Source: Ideonella sp. (GTDB lineage Bacteria > Pseudomonadota > Gammaproteobacteria > Burkholderiales > Burkholderiaceae_C). From it: a stretch of DNA of 64,000 nt. The notes under the pieces are model-generated. The model searched no databases. It was not told the DNA's origin and worked only from the letters and a program-made list of their open reading frames with translations. The translations under genes and the position numbers were made by a program. This document shows, piece after piece, positions 39,013-47,021 of this stretch. The stretch lies in the NCBI GenBank assembly GCA_015075165.1, contig JABTUY010000004.1, positions 372,001-436,000 of the forward strand, written 5' to 3'. Position 1 is the first letter of the stretch. Each line of letters opens with the position of its first letter.

Positions 39013-40272
39013 ATGAGCAGCCGCACCGCTTCGGCCAGCGCCGCGATCGATGATCCGTTCGCGATGCGCCGCGCCGGGCGCGAGCTGCTGTCGCTGGCGC
39101 TGATCGATGCGCGCAACCGCACGCTGCGCTGGCTCAACGCCTTCGCGGATGCCGAGCCGACGGTGCCGCACGGCGAGTTCGACCCGCCGCGCTGGCTGGT
39201 CGGTCACGTGGCGTGGTTCCAGGAGTGCGCGATCGCGCGCAACCTGCATCGGGCGCACGGTGCCGACGCGCGGCGCACGCCGACGCTGGCATCGATCGAG
39301 CCACGGGCCGATGCCTGGTTCGACCCATCGGCAACCCGCCGCGAGCAGCGCTGGCGCGACACCGACATCGGCGACGGCCACCTGCGCGACTACCTGTCGG
39401 CCACGCTCGAAACCACGCTCGAGCTGCTCGACAAGGCCGACGAAACCGATGCCGGCCTGCAGCTGTTCCGCCTGGCGCTGGCGCTGGAGGATCGCATCGC
39501 CGAGTCGCTGGCCGAGCTGGCGCAGGCCGCCGGCGTGGGCGGCGGGCCAGGCGGGCACGGCGCCGCGGCACCCTCGCTGTGGCCGCTGTGGCCGGCGCGC
39601 GTGCGCCGCGAGGCATTGTGGTTCGGTGCGCAGCGATGGGTGCTCGGTTCGCCGCCCGGCGGCTTCGTGCCCGATACCGAACGCGGAGTGCGCGACGAAT
39701 CGGTGCCCGAGTTCGAGATCGACGCGCAGCCGGTGCAATGGTCGCAGTTTGCCGAGTTCGTCGACGACGGCGGCTACGACGAGCGCCAGTGGTGGGGTGA
39801 GGCCGGCTGGGCCTGGGTCGAGCGCAGCCAGCGCCGCGCGCCGCGCTACGTCGAGCAACTCGGCCGTGCCGTGGTGGCACAGCGCGCGGGCGTGGCGCAA
39901 CGGCTGTCCGCCCACCAGGCGGTGGTGCACGTCAGCTGGTACGAGGCCGATGCCTGGTGCCGCTGGGCCCAGCGCCGCCTGCCCACCGAGGTGGAGTGGG
40001 AGATCGCCGCCAGCACCGGCGCCGGGCGCGGCTTCGTCTGGGGCGACGTGCACGAATGGGTCGCCGGTCGCGCGCGGCGCTGGAGCGACGACGCGGCGCC
40101 GGCGCTGCCGCCCTCGGTGTGCGACGTGCCGCAGGCCTTGTGGCCGGCGCAGCGCGTGATGCGCGGCGCGTCGGTACTGACGGTGCCGCGGCTCGAGCAC
40201 CCGAAGGCGCGGCGCTTCGCCGGCGCCGAGGCCGATGCCGCGTTCGTCGGCTTTCGCAGCTGCGTGATCTGA
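39013..40272 (+). CDS. EgtB/SenA-like (DinB + formylglycine-enzyme fold) protein, iron site degenerate
   Basis: A 419-residue protein with a DinB-like N-terminal domain and a C-terminal FGE-sulfatase/SUMF1 fold, the architecture of EgtB (ergothioneine) and SenA (selenoneine) synthases. The C-terminal marks are PTEVEWEIAA, WGDVHEW, RVMRGAS and GFRSC. The first iron ligand is kept (His65 in VGHVAWFQE). The expected HxxxH pair in the third helix is replaced: the segment reads LALALEDRIAESL, with Leu158 and Ile162 where the two histidines should be. It is therefore unlikely to bind iron in the usual way. No senB, senC or egtD is adjacent. Confidence 0.8.
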   Translation: MSSRTASASAAIDDPFAMRRAGRELLSLALIDARNRTLRWLNAFADAEPTVPHGEFDPPRWLVGHVAWFQECAIARNLHRAHGADARRTPTLASIEPRADAWFDPSATRREQRWRDTDIGDGHLRDYLSATLETTLELLDKADETDAGLQLFRLALALEDRIAESLAELAQAAGVGGGPGGHGAAAPSLWPLWPARVRREALWFGAQRWVLGSPPGGFVPDTERGVRDESVPEFEIDAQPVQWSQFAEFVDDGGYDERQWWGEAGWAWVERSQRRAPRYVEQLGRAVVAQRAGVAQRLSAHQAVVHVSWYEADAWCRWAQRRLPTEVEWEIAASTGAGRGFVWGDVHEWVAGRARRWSDDAAPALPPSVCDVPQALWPAQRVMRGASVLTVPRLEHPKARRFAGAEADAAFVGFRSCVI

Positions 40273-40523
40273 CACCCGCCGCGGGCCGGGCACCGGCTGC
40301 GGGCGCATGGCGCCGGGGGCCCACCCCCGTGTTCGCTGCGCCGGAACTGCGGTCGGCCTCAACGCCGGGCGGCGACGGGCGCGTGCAACGCCGGTTGCGC
40401 GCGGATCGACCAACGGCGCGCGGCTTGCGCCGTCGTCGTAGGTGTTTGTCCGCGCTTGGCGCGCCGACGTGTCGGCTGCTCTGATGGCGCCGCCGCGGTC
40501 GCCGCACACCACGCTGAATCGCC

Positions 40524-42680
40524 ATGCCACCCCGTCGCGCCGTCGAATCGCTCGCCGTCCGCGCTGCCGCGGCGTGCCTCGGCACGCTCGGCCTGTCGGC
40601 GGCCGACGCGCAGCAGGCGCCGGCGGCGGCCACGAAGCCCGGCACGCAGAGCGTGGTGGTGACCGGCAGCGTGCGCGCGCAGCGCGTGCTCGACGCACCG
40701 TATGCGATCGACGTGGTCGACGCGCAGGAGCTGCGCGATGCCGGCCCGATGGTCAACCTGTCGGAGGCGCTGAACCGCGTGCCGGGGCTGACTGTCTCGA
40801 ATCGGAACAACTACGCGCAGGACCTGCAGATCAGCTCGCGCGGCTTCGGTGCGCGCGCCGGCTTCGGCGTGCGTGGGCTGCGGCTGTACACCGACGGCAT
40901 CCCGGCCACAATGCCCGACGGCCAGGGCCAGGTGGCGCACTTCGATCTGGCCGGCGCGTCGCGCATCGAGGTGCTGCGCGGGCCGCTGTCGGTGCTGTAC
41001 GGCAACAGCTCGGGCGGCGTGATCGCGCTGTTTACCGCGCCGCCGACGCAGCGCGATGCCGAGCTCGATCTCGACGCCGGCAGCTTCGGCCTGCGCCAGC
41101 AGCGCGCGACGCTGGAGGTGCCGATGGACGGCGGCGCCAGCCTGCGCGCCAGCGTGTCGCGCTTCGACATCGACGGCTTCCGGCCGCACAGCGCGGTCGA
41201 CCGCACGCTCGCCAACCTGCGCTTCGGCTGGCAAGGCGCGGCCGACACGGTGACCGCGCTGCTGTCGAACCACGACCAGATTGCGCAGGATCCGCTCGGC
41301 CTGTCGCGTGCGCAGTTCAGCGCCGACCCCGAGTCCACCGCGTCGGTGGCGACGCAGTTCGACACCCGCAAGACGATCCGCCAGACGCAGGGCGGCCTGG
41401 CCTGGCGCCATCGCTTCGGCCACACGCAGGGTCTGGTCGAGACCGTGCTCACCGGCTACCGCGGCTCGCGCGGCGTCACGCAGTGGCTGGCGATTCCGGC
41501 CGGCACGCAGGCCAACCCGCGCCACGGCGGCGGCGTGATCGATTTCGACCGCGACTACGGCGGCATCGATGCGCGCGCGCTGTTGCGCTTCGGCACGGCC
41601 GACGTGGTGCTCGGCTTCAACCAGGAGCGCCAGGTCGACGACCGGTTCGGCTTCGAGAACTTCACCGGCAGCGGCGCCGGCCAGGTGCTCGGCGTCACCG
41701 GCCGGCTGCGGCGCGACGAGAACAACCGCGCCGTCACGCGCGACGTGTACGCGCAGCTCGAGCAACCGCTGTCGGCGAGCTGGGCGCTGATCGGTGGCGT
41801 GCGCAGCGGCCGCGTCGCGGTCGACGTGCAGGACCACTATCTCGCCAACGGCAACGATACGGGCGCGCTGCGCTTCCGCTACACCAACCCGGTGCTCGGC
41901 GTGCGCTGGCGCGTCGCACCGCACTGGACGCTGCATGCCAGCGCCGCGCGCGGCTTCGAATCGCCGACGCTCGGCGAGCTGGCGTACCGGCCCGACGGCA
42001 CGTCGGGCTTCAACACCTCGCTGCAGGGCCAGCGCAGCCGCCAGCTCGAGCTGGGCAGCAAGTGGCGTGGCGCGGTGGTGGACTTCGACGCCGCGCTGTT
42101 CGCGATCGACACCGACCACGAGATCGGTGTGGCCACCAATGCCGGCGGCCGCTCGTCGTTCCAGAACGTCGGCCGCACGCGGCGCTACGGTGCCGAGGGC
42201 GCGATCACCTGGCGCGTGCAGCCCGGCCTGCGCATGCAGGCGAACCTGACGCTGCTGCACGCCGCATACCGCGACAGCTTCTTCGTCTGCGGCTCGGTGC
42301 CGTGCACGGTGCCGAGCGCGCCGGTGGCCGCGGGCAACCGCATCGCCGGCACGCAGCGCGTGATCGGCGCCGGCGAGATCGCGTGGCGGCCGCGCGTCGT
42401 GCCGGGCGAGTTCGCGCTCGAGCTGCGCGGCCAGGGCTCGACGCCGGTCAACGACATCAACAGCGACGCCGCGGGCGGCTTCGCGCTCGTCAACCTGCGC
42501 TGGAGCCACGACTGGCCGCTGACCGCCAGCGGCACGCTGCAGACGCTGCTGCGGGTGGACAACATCGCCGACCGCCACGTGGCCGGCAGCATGATCGTCA
42601 ACGACGCCAACGGCCGCTTCTTCGAGCCCGGCGCGCCGCGCAGCGTGCTGTTGTCGCTGCGGTGGGTGCAGCGGTTCTGA
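40524..42680 (+). CDS. pqqU: TonB-dependent receptor, PqqU/YncD-like (PQQ uptake)
   Basis: A 718-residue outer-membrane receptor. A signal peptide (to ~residue 30) precedes the plug domain and a 22-strand barrel ending in Phe. It matches E. coli YncD (PqqU), the transporter for pyrroloquinoline quinone, in distinctive blocks: NYAQDLQISSRGFGAR, YTDGIPATMPDGQGQ, GNSSGGVIALFTA, FDTRKTIRQTQGGL, and near the end MIVNDANGRFFEPG. The identification is from memory of the family and should be checked by alignment. The neighbours include a PQQ-dependent dehydrogenase, which supports the assignment. It lies 12 bp from the convergent regulator gene. Confidence 0.8.
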   Translation: MPPRRAVESLAVRAAAACLGTLGLSAADAQQAPAAATKPGTQSVVVTGSVRAQRVLDAPYAIDVVDAQELRDAGPMVNLSEALNRVPGLTVSNRNNYAQDLQISSRGFGARAGFGVRGLRLYTDGIPATMPDGQGQVAHFDLAGASRIEVLRGPLSVLYGNSSGGVIALFTAPPTQRDAELDLDAGSFGLRQQRATLEVPMDGGASLRASVSRFDIDGFRPHSAVDRTLANLRFGWQGAADTVTALLSNHDQIAQDPLGLSRAQFSADPESTASVATQFDTRKTIRQTQGGLAWRHRFGHTQGLVETVLTGYRGSRGVTQWLAIPAGTQANPRHGGGVIDFDRDYGGIDARALLRFGTADVVLGFNQERQVDDRFGFENFTGSGAGQVLGVTGRLRRDENNRAVTRDVYAQLEQPLSASWALIGGVRSGRVAVDVQDHYLANGNDTGALRFRYTNPVLGVRWRVAPHWTLHASAARGFESPTLGELAYRPDGTSGFNTSLQGQRSRQLELGSKWRGAVVDFDAALFAIDTDHEIGVATNAGGRSSFQNVGRTRRYGAEGAITWRVQPGLRMQANLTLLHAAYRDSFFVCGSVPCTVPSAPVAAGNRIAGTQRVIGAGEIAWRPRVVPGEFALELRGQGSTPVNDINSDAAGGFALVNLRWSHDWPLTASGTLQTLLRVDNIADRHVAGSMIVNDANGRFFEPGAPRSVLLSLRWVQRF

Positions 42681-42692
42681 CGGGTCCGCTCG

Positions 42693-44552
42693 TCAGCGTG
42701 CGCCGGTTTTCCAGCGCAGCTTGCGGTAGATCGTATTGCGGCTGATCCCGAGGCGGCGCGACGCTTCGGCGATGTTGCCCTGGGCGGCATCGACGGCGTG
42801 CGTGATGGCCTCGAAGGTCATCTCGTCGAGCAGTTGAGATGGCGCACCCGGCGCAGCCGCAGCCGGCGCGCGCGACGACGCGCACGCCTCGTCGACGAAG
42901 TCTTCGCTGAGGTGTGCACGCGTCAGCGTCGGCCCCTCGGCGCTCAGCGCCACTGCCGCGCGCAGCACATCGTGGAGCTGGCGCAGGTTGCCCGGCCAGC
43001 GGTGCGCGCGCAGCAACTCGACGACATCGTCGTCGAGCCTCGGACCGTTGCCTGCGGCCTCGTGCTCGACGATCGAGCGTGCCAACTGATCGAGATCACT
43101 GCGTTCGCGCAGCGTCGGCACGCGCAGCGTGAGCGCATCCAGCCGGAAGAACAGGCCGTCGTGCAAGCGTGGCGGCCTCAGTGAACGCCACGGCTCGCGG
43201 CTGGCGCACACCAGGGCACGCGGCGCGGCGGCCTGCGCGTCGAGCAGCAGCAGCAGGCGATGCTGCGCGGCCGCCGGCAGATGGCCGATGTCTTCGAGGT
43301 AGATCGTGCCGCAAGCGTCGTCGTTCCACACGGACTCCAGCAGCTGCGCTGTCAGGTCGCCGCAGGTCAGCGCGATGAACGGTCGCTCGGGTCGTAGCGC
43401 GTGGTGAACCGCACGGGCCAGCCACTGTTTACCCGTGCCCACCTCGCCGATCAACACCGCCGGCACGTGCTTCCGAAGCGCGCGCCGCAGCCGCTGCGCC
43501 AACACCGTCAGCTTCGGGTCGGCCGGCGCCGCGCCGAGCCACTCGTCCTTTGCCTGCGCTGCCATCCAATCGGCGGCCGAGCGAAGCGCGGGCGACGGTA
43601 CCGCAGCGGCAGGGATCTGGGTGGCCACCGCCTCGGCCAAGCTGCTCCACACCGGCCAGTCGAAACGGGCGTGCAGGTGGAGGTGGCGTCCGCCCGGCGT
43701 GCGCACGGGCAGCGGCGTGGCCAACGGCGAGCGGAATCGATCGACCAACACTCCCACGCTCGTACCGAACAGCCCTTCCAGCGAATGCATGCGCAGCGAC
43801 GCACCACTCATGCCGAGCTGTTCGAGCGCGCCGCGGTTGGCGCCGACGATGCGTCCGTCGGGTCGCACCGCGATGATGCCTTCGAGCAGCGTGCCGATGA
43901 AATCGACGCGACTGTGGAAATGCAGCCGCATCACATTGCGCAGGTCATCGGTGAGCCAGCGGTTCTCGATCATGCGCGCCGACATCTTCACCAGCGCCAT
44001 CGTGTGCCGGTGGTAGCCGCGGTGATCGCCCGACACATCGATGACACCCAGGATGTTGCCGCGCGGGTCGAGGATCGGCGCGGCCGAGCAGGTGAGGAAG
44101 TGATTGGCGTGCAGGTAGTGCTCGTCGGCGTGCACCAGCGTGGGGGCCTCGGTGATCAACGCGGTGCCAGCGGCGTTGGTTCCCTTGTGGGCCTCGGACC
44201 AGATCGCGCCAGGTCGCACCGCGATCTTCGACGCGCGTGCCAGGAAATCGTCGTCACCGATCGCGTGCACGATGGTGCCCGCCGCGTCGGTGAGCACGAC
44301 CATGCTGTGCGTGTTGACGATCTGGTCGTACAGCAGTTCCATCACCGGCGCGGCGTGCTGGTGCAACCGCAGATTGCGCGTGCACGCGATCTCGAACTCG
44401 GCGCGGTCGAGCAACCCGAGATCGGGTCGCTCGATGCGCGACAGGCCGAGCGCCGCGCAGCGCTCGTGCGAACGGTTGATCGCCTCCTCGTGATCGGCGC
44501 TGAAGTTCAGTGCCGCGGCGATCGGCCGCCTGGACGGCTCCGATCGGGGCAA
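42693..44552 (-). CDS. AcoR-like GAF/PAS/AAA+/Fis regulator lacking GAFTGA
   Basis: A 619-residue bacterial enhancer-binding-type protein. A GAF domain (~75-205), a PAS-like segment (~215-300), an AAA+ domain (Walker A GEVGTGKQ at 369-376, Walker B TIYLEDIG, RVPTLRERSDL) and a Fis-type HTH (NIAEASRRLGISRNTIYRKLR) are seen. Between the Walker motifs the usual ESELFG...GAFTGA loop is missing: LLESVWNDDACGTIYLEDIG runs straight through. The sigma-54 contact loop is therefore absent, as in DhaR- and TyrR-like regulators. AcoR relatives sense alcohols or ketones. It likely controls the alcohol dehydrogenase gene upstream on the same strand. Confidence 0.85.
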   Translation of the reverse strand: MPRSEPSRRPIAAALNFSADHEEAINRSHERCAALGLSRIERPDLGLLDRAEFEIACTRNLRLHQHAAPVMELLYDQIVNTHSMVVLTDAAGTIVHAIGDDDFLARASKIAVRPGAIWSEAHKGTNAAGTALITEAPTLVHADEHYLHANHFLTCSAAPILDPRGNILGVIDVSGDHRGYHRHTMALVKMSARMIENRWLTDDLRNVMRLHFHSRVDFIGTLLEGIIAVRPDGRIVGANRGALEQLGMSGASLRMHSLEGLFGTSVGVLVDRFRSPLATPLPVRTPGGRHLHLHARFDWPVWSSLAEAVATQIPAAAVPSPALRSAADWMAAQAKDEWLGAAPADPKLTVLAQRLRRALRKHVPAVLIGEVGTGKQWLARAVHHALRPERPFIALTCGDLTAQLLESVWNDDACGTIYLEDIGHLPAAAQHRLLLLLDAQAAAPRALVCASREPWRSLRPPRLHDGLFFRLDALTLRVPTLRERSDLDQLARSIVEHEAAGNGPRLDDDVVELLRAHRWPGNLRQLHDVLRAAVALSAEGPTLTRAHLSEDFVDEACASSRAPAAAAPGAPSQLLDEMTFEAITHAVDAAQGNIAEASRRLGISRNTIYRKLRWKTGAR

Positions 44553-44643
44553 GCCGATCGATCGGCCCCCGGTAACGGAGTTCGGTGGGGCGATGGCGCG
44601 TCTCCCGTGATCGGCGCCGTGCCCGGGCGCCGATCGTCTGACT

Positions 44644-46776
44644 CTACTGCTTCGGCCGGATCGCGTCGGCCGTGCCTTGGATGAAGGCTTGCAGCTTGGG
44701 CACGTCGGCTGGCTGGAGTTTGCCGGTGAAGTCGGGCATGCCCTTGTCGGTGGCCGGGCCCTTGAACAACCACTTGTCGAGGCTGGCGATAACGTCCTTC
44801 GACGAGTAGCCCAGGTTCGGCACGTTGCCGCCCCGGTCGACTCCGGGCACGCCGTGGCAGAACGCGCAGTTGCTGACGTACAGCGCGGTGCCGGCCTCGA
44901 CGTGCTTGGGGTCGTAGGGGACGCCTTGCAGCAGCGCGTTCATCTTGTACTCGACGAACGCAGGTGGCTTGGCGGTGCCGCCCACGACGAAGGTGTACAC
45001 CGTGCCCGGTCCCTTGCGCTCGGTGGCACGCGCGGCGATGCCGTACACGCCGCCCCATCCCACCGCGATCGAAAGGTACTGCTTGCCGTCCACTTCGTAG
45101 GTCACCGGTGCCGCCACGACGCCGGTGCCGGTGGGGGTCTCCCACAGCTTCTTGCCGTCGCGTGCGTCGTAGGCGACGAAGCGGCCATCGGCGGTGCCTT
45201 GAAACACCAGGTTGCCGGCGGTCGCGAGCGTGCCACCGTTCCACGGAGACACATGCTCGACGACCCACTTCTCCTTCTGCGTCACCGGATCCCAGGCGAC
45301 GAGGCGGCCGAACGGCTTGCTCTTCGGCGGCTCGGCATTGGCGAAGGTCGCCAGGTTCCAGCCGAGGTTGCTGTGCGGCTCGAGCGGATTCGAAGCGTTG
45401 AGCTTCCAGTTCTTGTTGTCCATCAGCGTCACCGGTACGCCCTGCACCGGCATGTACGCCAGGCCGGTGCCTGGATGGAACGACATCGAATGCCAGTTGC
45501 GCGCGCCGTACGCGCTCGGGATGATCTCGCGCGGCCGATCGGCGACCCGCGCAATCTCGGTCTCGATCGGGCGCCCGTTCTTGTCGTAGCCCTTCGCCCA
45601 GTTGACCTCGACGAAGTTCTGCGCCGAGATGAACTTGCCGTTGCTGCGGTCGATCACGAAGAAGAAGCCGTTCTTCGGCGCGTGCAGGATCACCTTGCGC
45701 GGCTTGCCGCCGATCTTCAGGTCGGCCAGGATCATCGGTTGGCTGGACGTGAAGTCCCAGTTGTCGCCCGGCGTCTCCTGGTAGTGCCAGACGTATTTGC
45801 CGGTGTCGGGGTTGAGCGCGACGATCGACGCCAGGTACAGGTTGTCGCCGCCCTTCGGGCTGCGCTTGCTGCGCGCCCACGGGCTGCCGTTGCCGGTGCC
45901 GATGTACATCAGGTTCAGTTCGGGGTCGAACGCCATCGTGTCCCACACCGTGCCGCCGCCGCCGGCCTCCCAGTACTTGGCGCTCGGATCCCAGGTCTTG
46001 GCGGCCTTGGCCATGGCCTGGTTCTCGAACGGCTTGCCCGGATCGCCGGGCACGGTGAACCAGCGCCAAGCCTGCTTGCCGGTCTCGGCGTCGTAGGCGG
46101 TGATGTAGCCGCGCACGCCGTACTCGGCGCCGCCATTGCCGATGATGACCTTGCCCTTGTAGACGCGCGGCGCGCCGGTGATCGTGTACGACATCTTGCG
46201 GTTGATGATCGTGTCGCGCTCCCACACCGGCTTGCCGGTGGCGGCGTCGAGCGCGATCAGTCGGCCGTCGTAGGCACCGACATAGACCTTGCCCTTCCAC
46301 ACCGCGACACCGCGGTTGACGACGTCGCAGCAGCCGCGATAGCCCAGGGCCCGATCGACCTTCGGGTCGAACGTCCACAGGCCCTTGCCGGTGCGCACGT
46401 CGATCGCATGCACCACACTCCACGACGCGGTGACGAACATGATGCCGTCGACCACCACGGGCGTGGCCTCCACGCCACGCGTCGATTCGAGGTTGTACGA
46501 CCAGGCCAGGCCGAGATCCTTGACGTTCGAGGCGTCGATCTGTTTCAGGCGCGAGTAGCGAGTCTCGGCATAGTCGAGGCCGTGACTCGGCCAGTCGCGG
46601 CCGGTACGTGCGTTGGTGCGCACGTAGGTGCCATCGATCTTGCCGGCGGCCGCGCGCGCGTGCTCGGGCGAACCTTTGGCCGGTGCTGCGGCGCGTGCGT
46701 CGGCGTTGGCCAACCACAAGAACACGGCACACAGACCCGCGTGTGCGATGGCAGTGAATCCCGTGCGGTTGATCAT
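44644..46776 (-). CDS. Quinohaemoprotein (PQQ + haem c) alcohol dehydrogenase
   Basis: A 710-residue periplasmic type II alcohol dehydrogenase. A signal peptide (FLWLANADARA) precedes an eight-bladed PQQ propeller with the vicinal Cys149-Cys150 ring (GYRGCCDVV) and tryptophan-docking repeats. A C-terminal cytochrome c domain has CAFCHG (Cys637, Cys640, His641) and a methionine in KGMPDFTG. It oxidises alcohols and passes electrons to a cytochrome or azurin. The ccm operon in the same window matures such haem c. A GAGGAG ribosome-binding site precedes the ATG. No pqqABCDE is in view. Confidence 0.93.
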   Translation of the reverse strand: MINRTGFTAIAHAGLCAVFLWLANADARAAAPAKGSPEHARAAAGKIDGTYVRTNARTGRDWPSHGLDYAETRYSRLKQIDASNVKDLGLAWSYNLESTRGVEATPVVVDGIMFVTASWSVVHAIDVRTGKGLWTFDPKVDRALGYRGCCDVVNRGVAVWKGKVYVGAYDGRLIALDAATGKPVWERDTIINRKMSYTITGAPRVYKGKVIIGNGGAEYGVRGYITAYDAETGKQAWRWFTVPGDPGKPFENQAMAKAAKTWDPSAKYWEAGGGGTVWDTMAFDPELNLMYIGTGNGSPWARSKRSPKGGDNLYLASIVALNPDTGKYVWHYQETPGDNWDFTSSQPMILADLKIGGKPRKVILHAPKNGFFFVIDRSNGKFISAQNFVEVNWAKGYDKNGRPIETEIARVADRPREIIPSAYGARNWHSMSFHPGTGLAYMPVQGVPVTLMDNKNWKLNASNPLEPHSNLGWNLATFANAEPPKSKPFGRLVAWDPVTQKEKWVVEHVSPWNGGTLATAGNLVFQGTADGRFVAYDARDGKKLWETPTGTGVVAAPVTYEVDGKQYLSIAVGWGGVYGIAARATERKGPGTVYTFVVGGTAKPPAFVEYKMNALLQGVPYDPKHVEAGTALYVSNCAFCHGVPGVDRGGNVPNLGYSSKDVIASLDKWLFKGPATDKGMPDFTGKLQPADVPKLQAFIQGTADAIRPKQ

Positions 46777-47021
46777 GCAGTGCTCCTCGCGGTTTTGTGC
46801 GGCGCTCGGTCGCCCGGGCGGTGGCGGCGCGCGGCTGCTCCGCCGCGGCTTCGAGGCGCATCGTGCGGGTGCTCCGAAGTCCAGGGGAAGCTGGGGTTTG
46901 TACCGACGCCATCCGGGACGCCGGCCTCGCGATCGCCCGTACCAGGCCCCCGCGACCCAGGCGACACGCACACCGGGCGCGAAGTGCGCCAACACGCAAC
47001 AGGAGTGCCGGGACGCAACGC

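Noticed and set aside
39013-40523. A selenoneine (senABC) or ergothioneine operon
   Set aside because: Only an EgtB/SenA-like gene is present; no glycosyltransferase, selenophosphate synthetase or histidine methyltransferase is adjacent, and the iron site is degenerate.
40273-40523. A riboswitch (for example cobalamin) upstream of the TonB receptor
   Set aside because: No conserved B12-box-like sequence or ordered hairpins were recognised in the 251-bp gap.
46777-47021. Search for a sigma-54 (-24/-12) promoter or AcoR box upstream of the PQQ dehydrogenase
   Set aside because: No TGGCAC-N5-TTGC match and no clear dyad was found in the 245-bp gap; only loose matches by chance.
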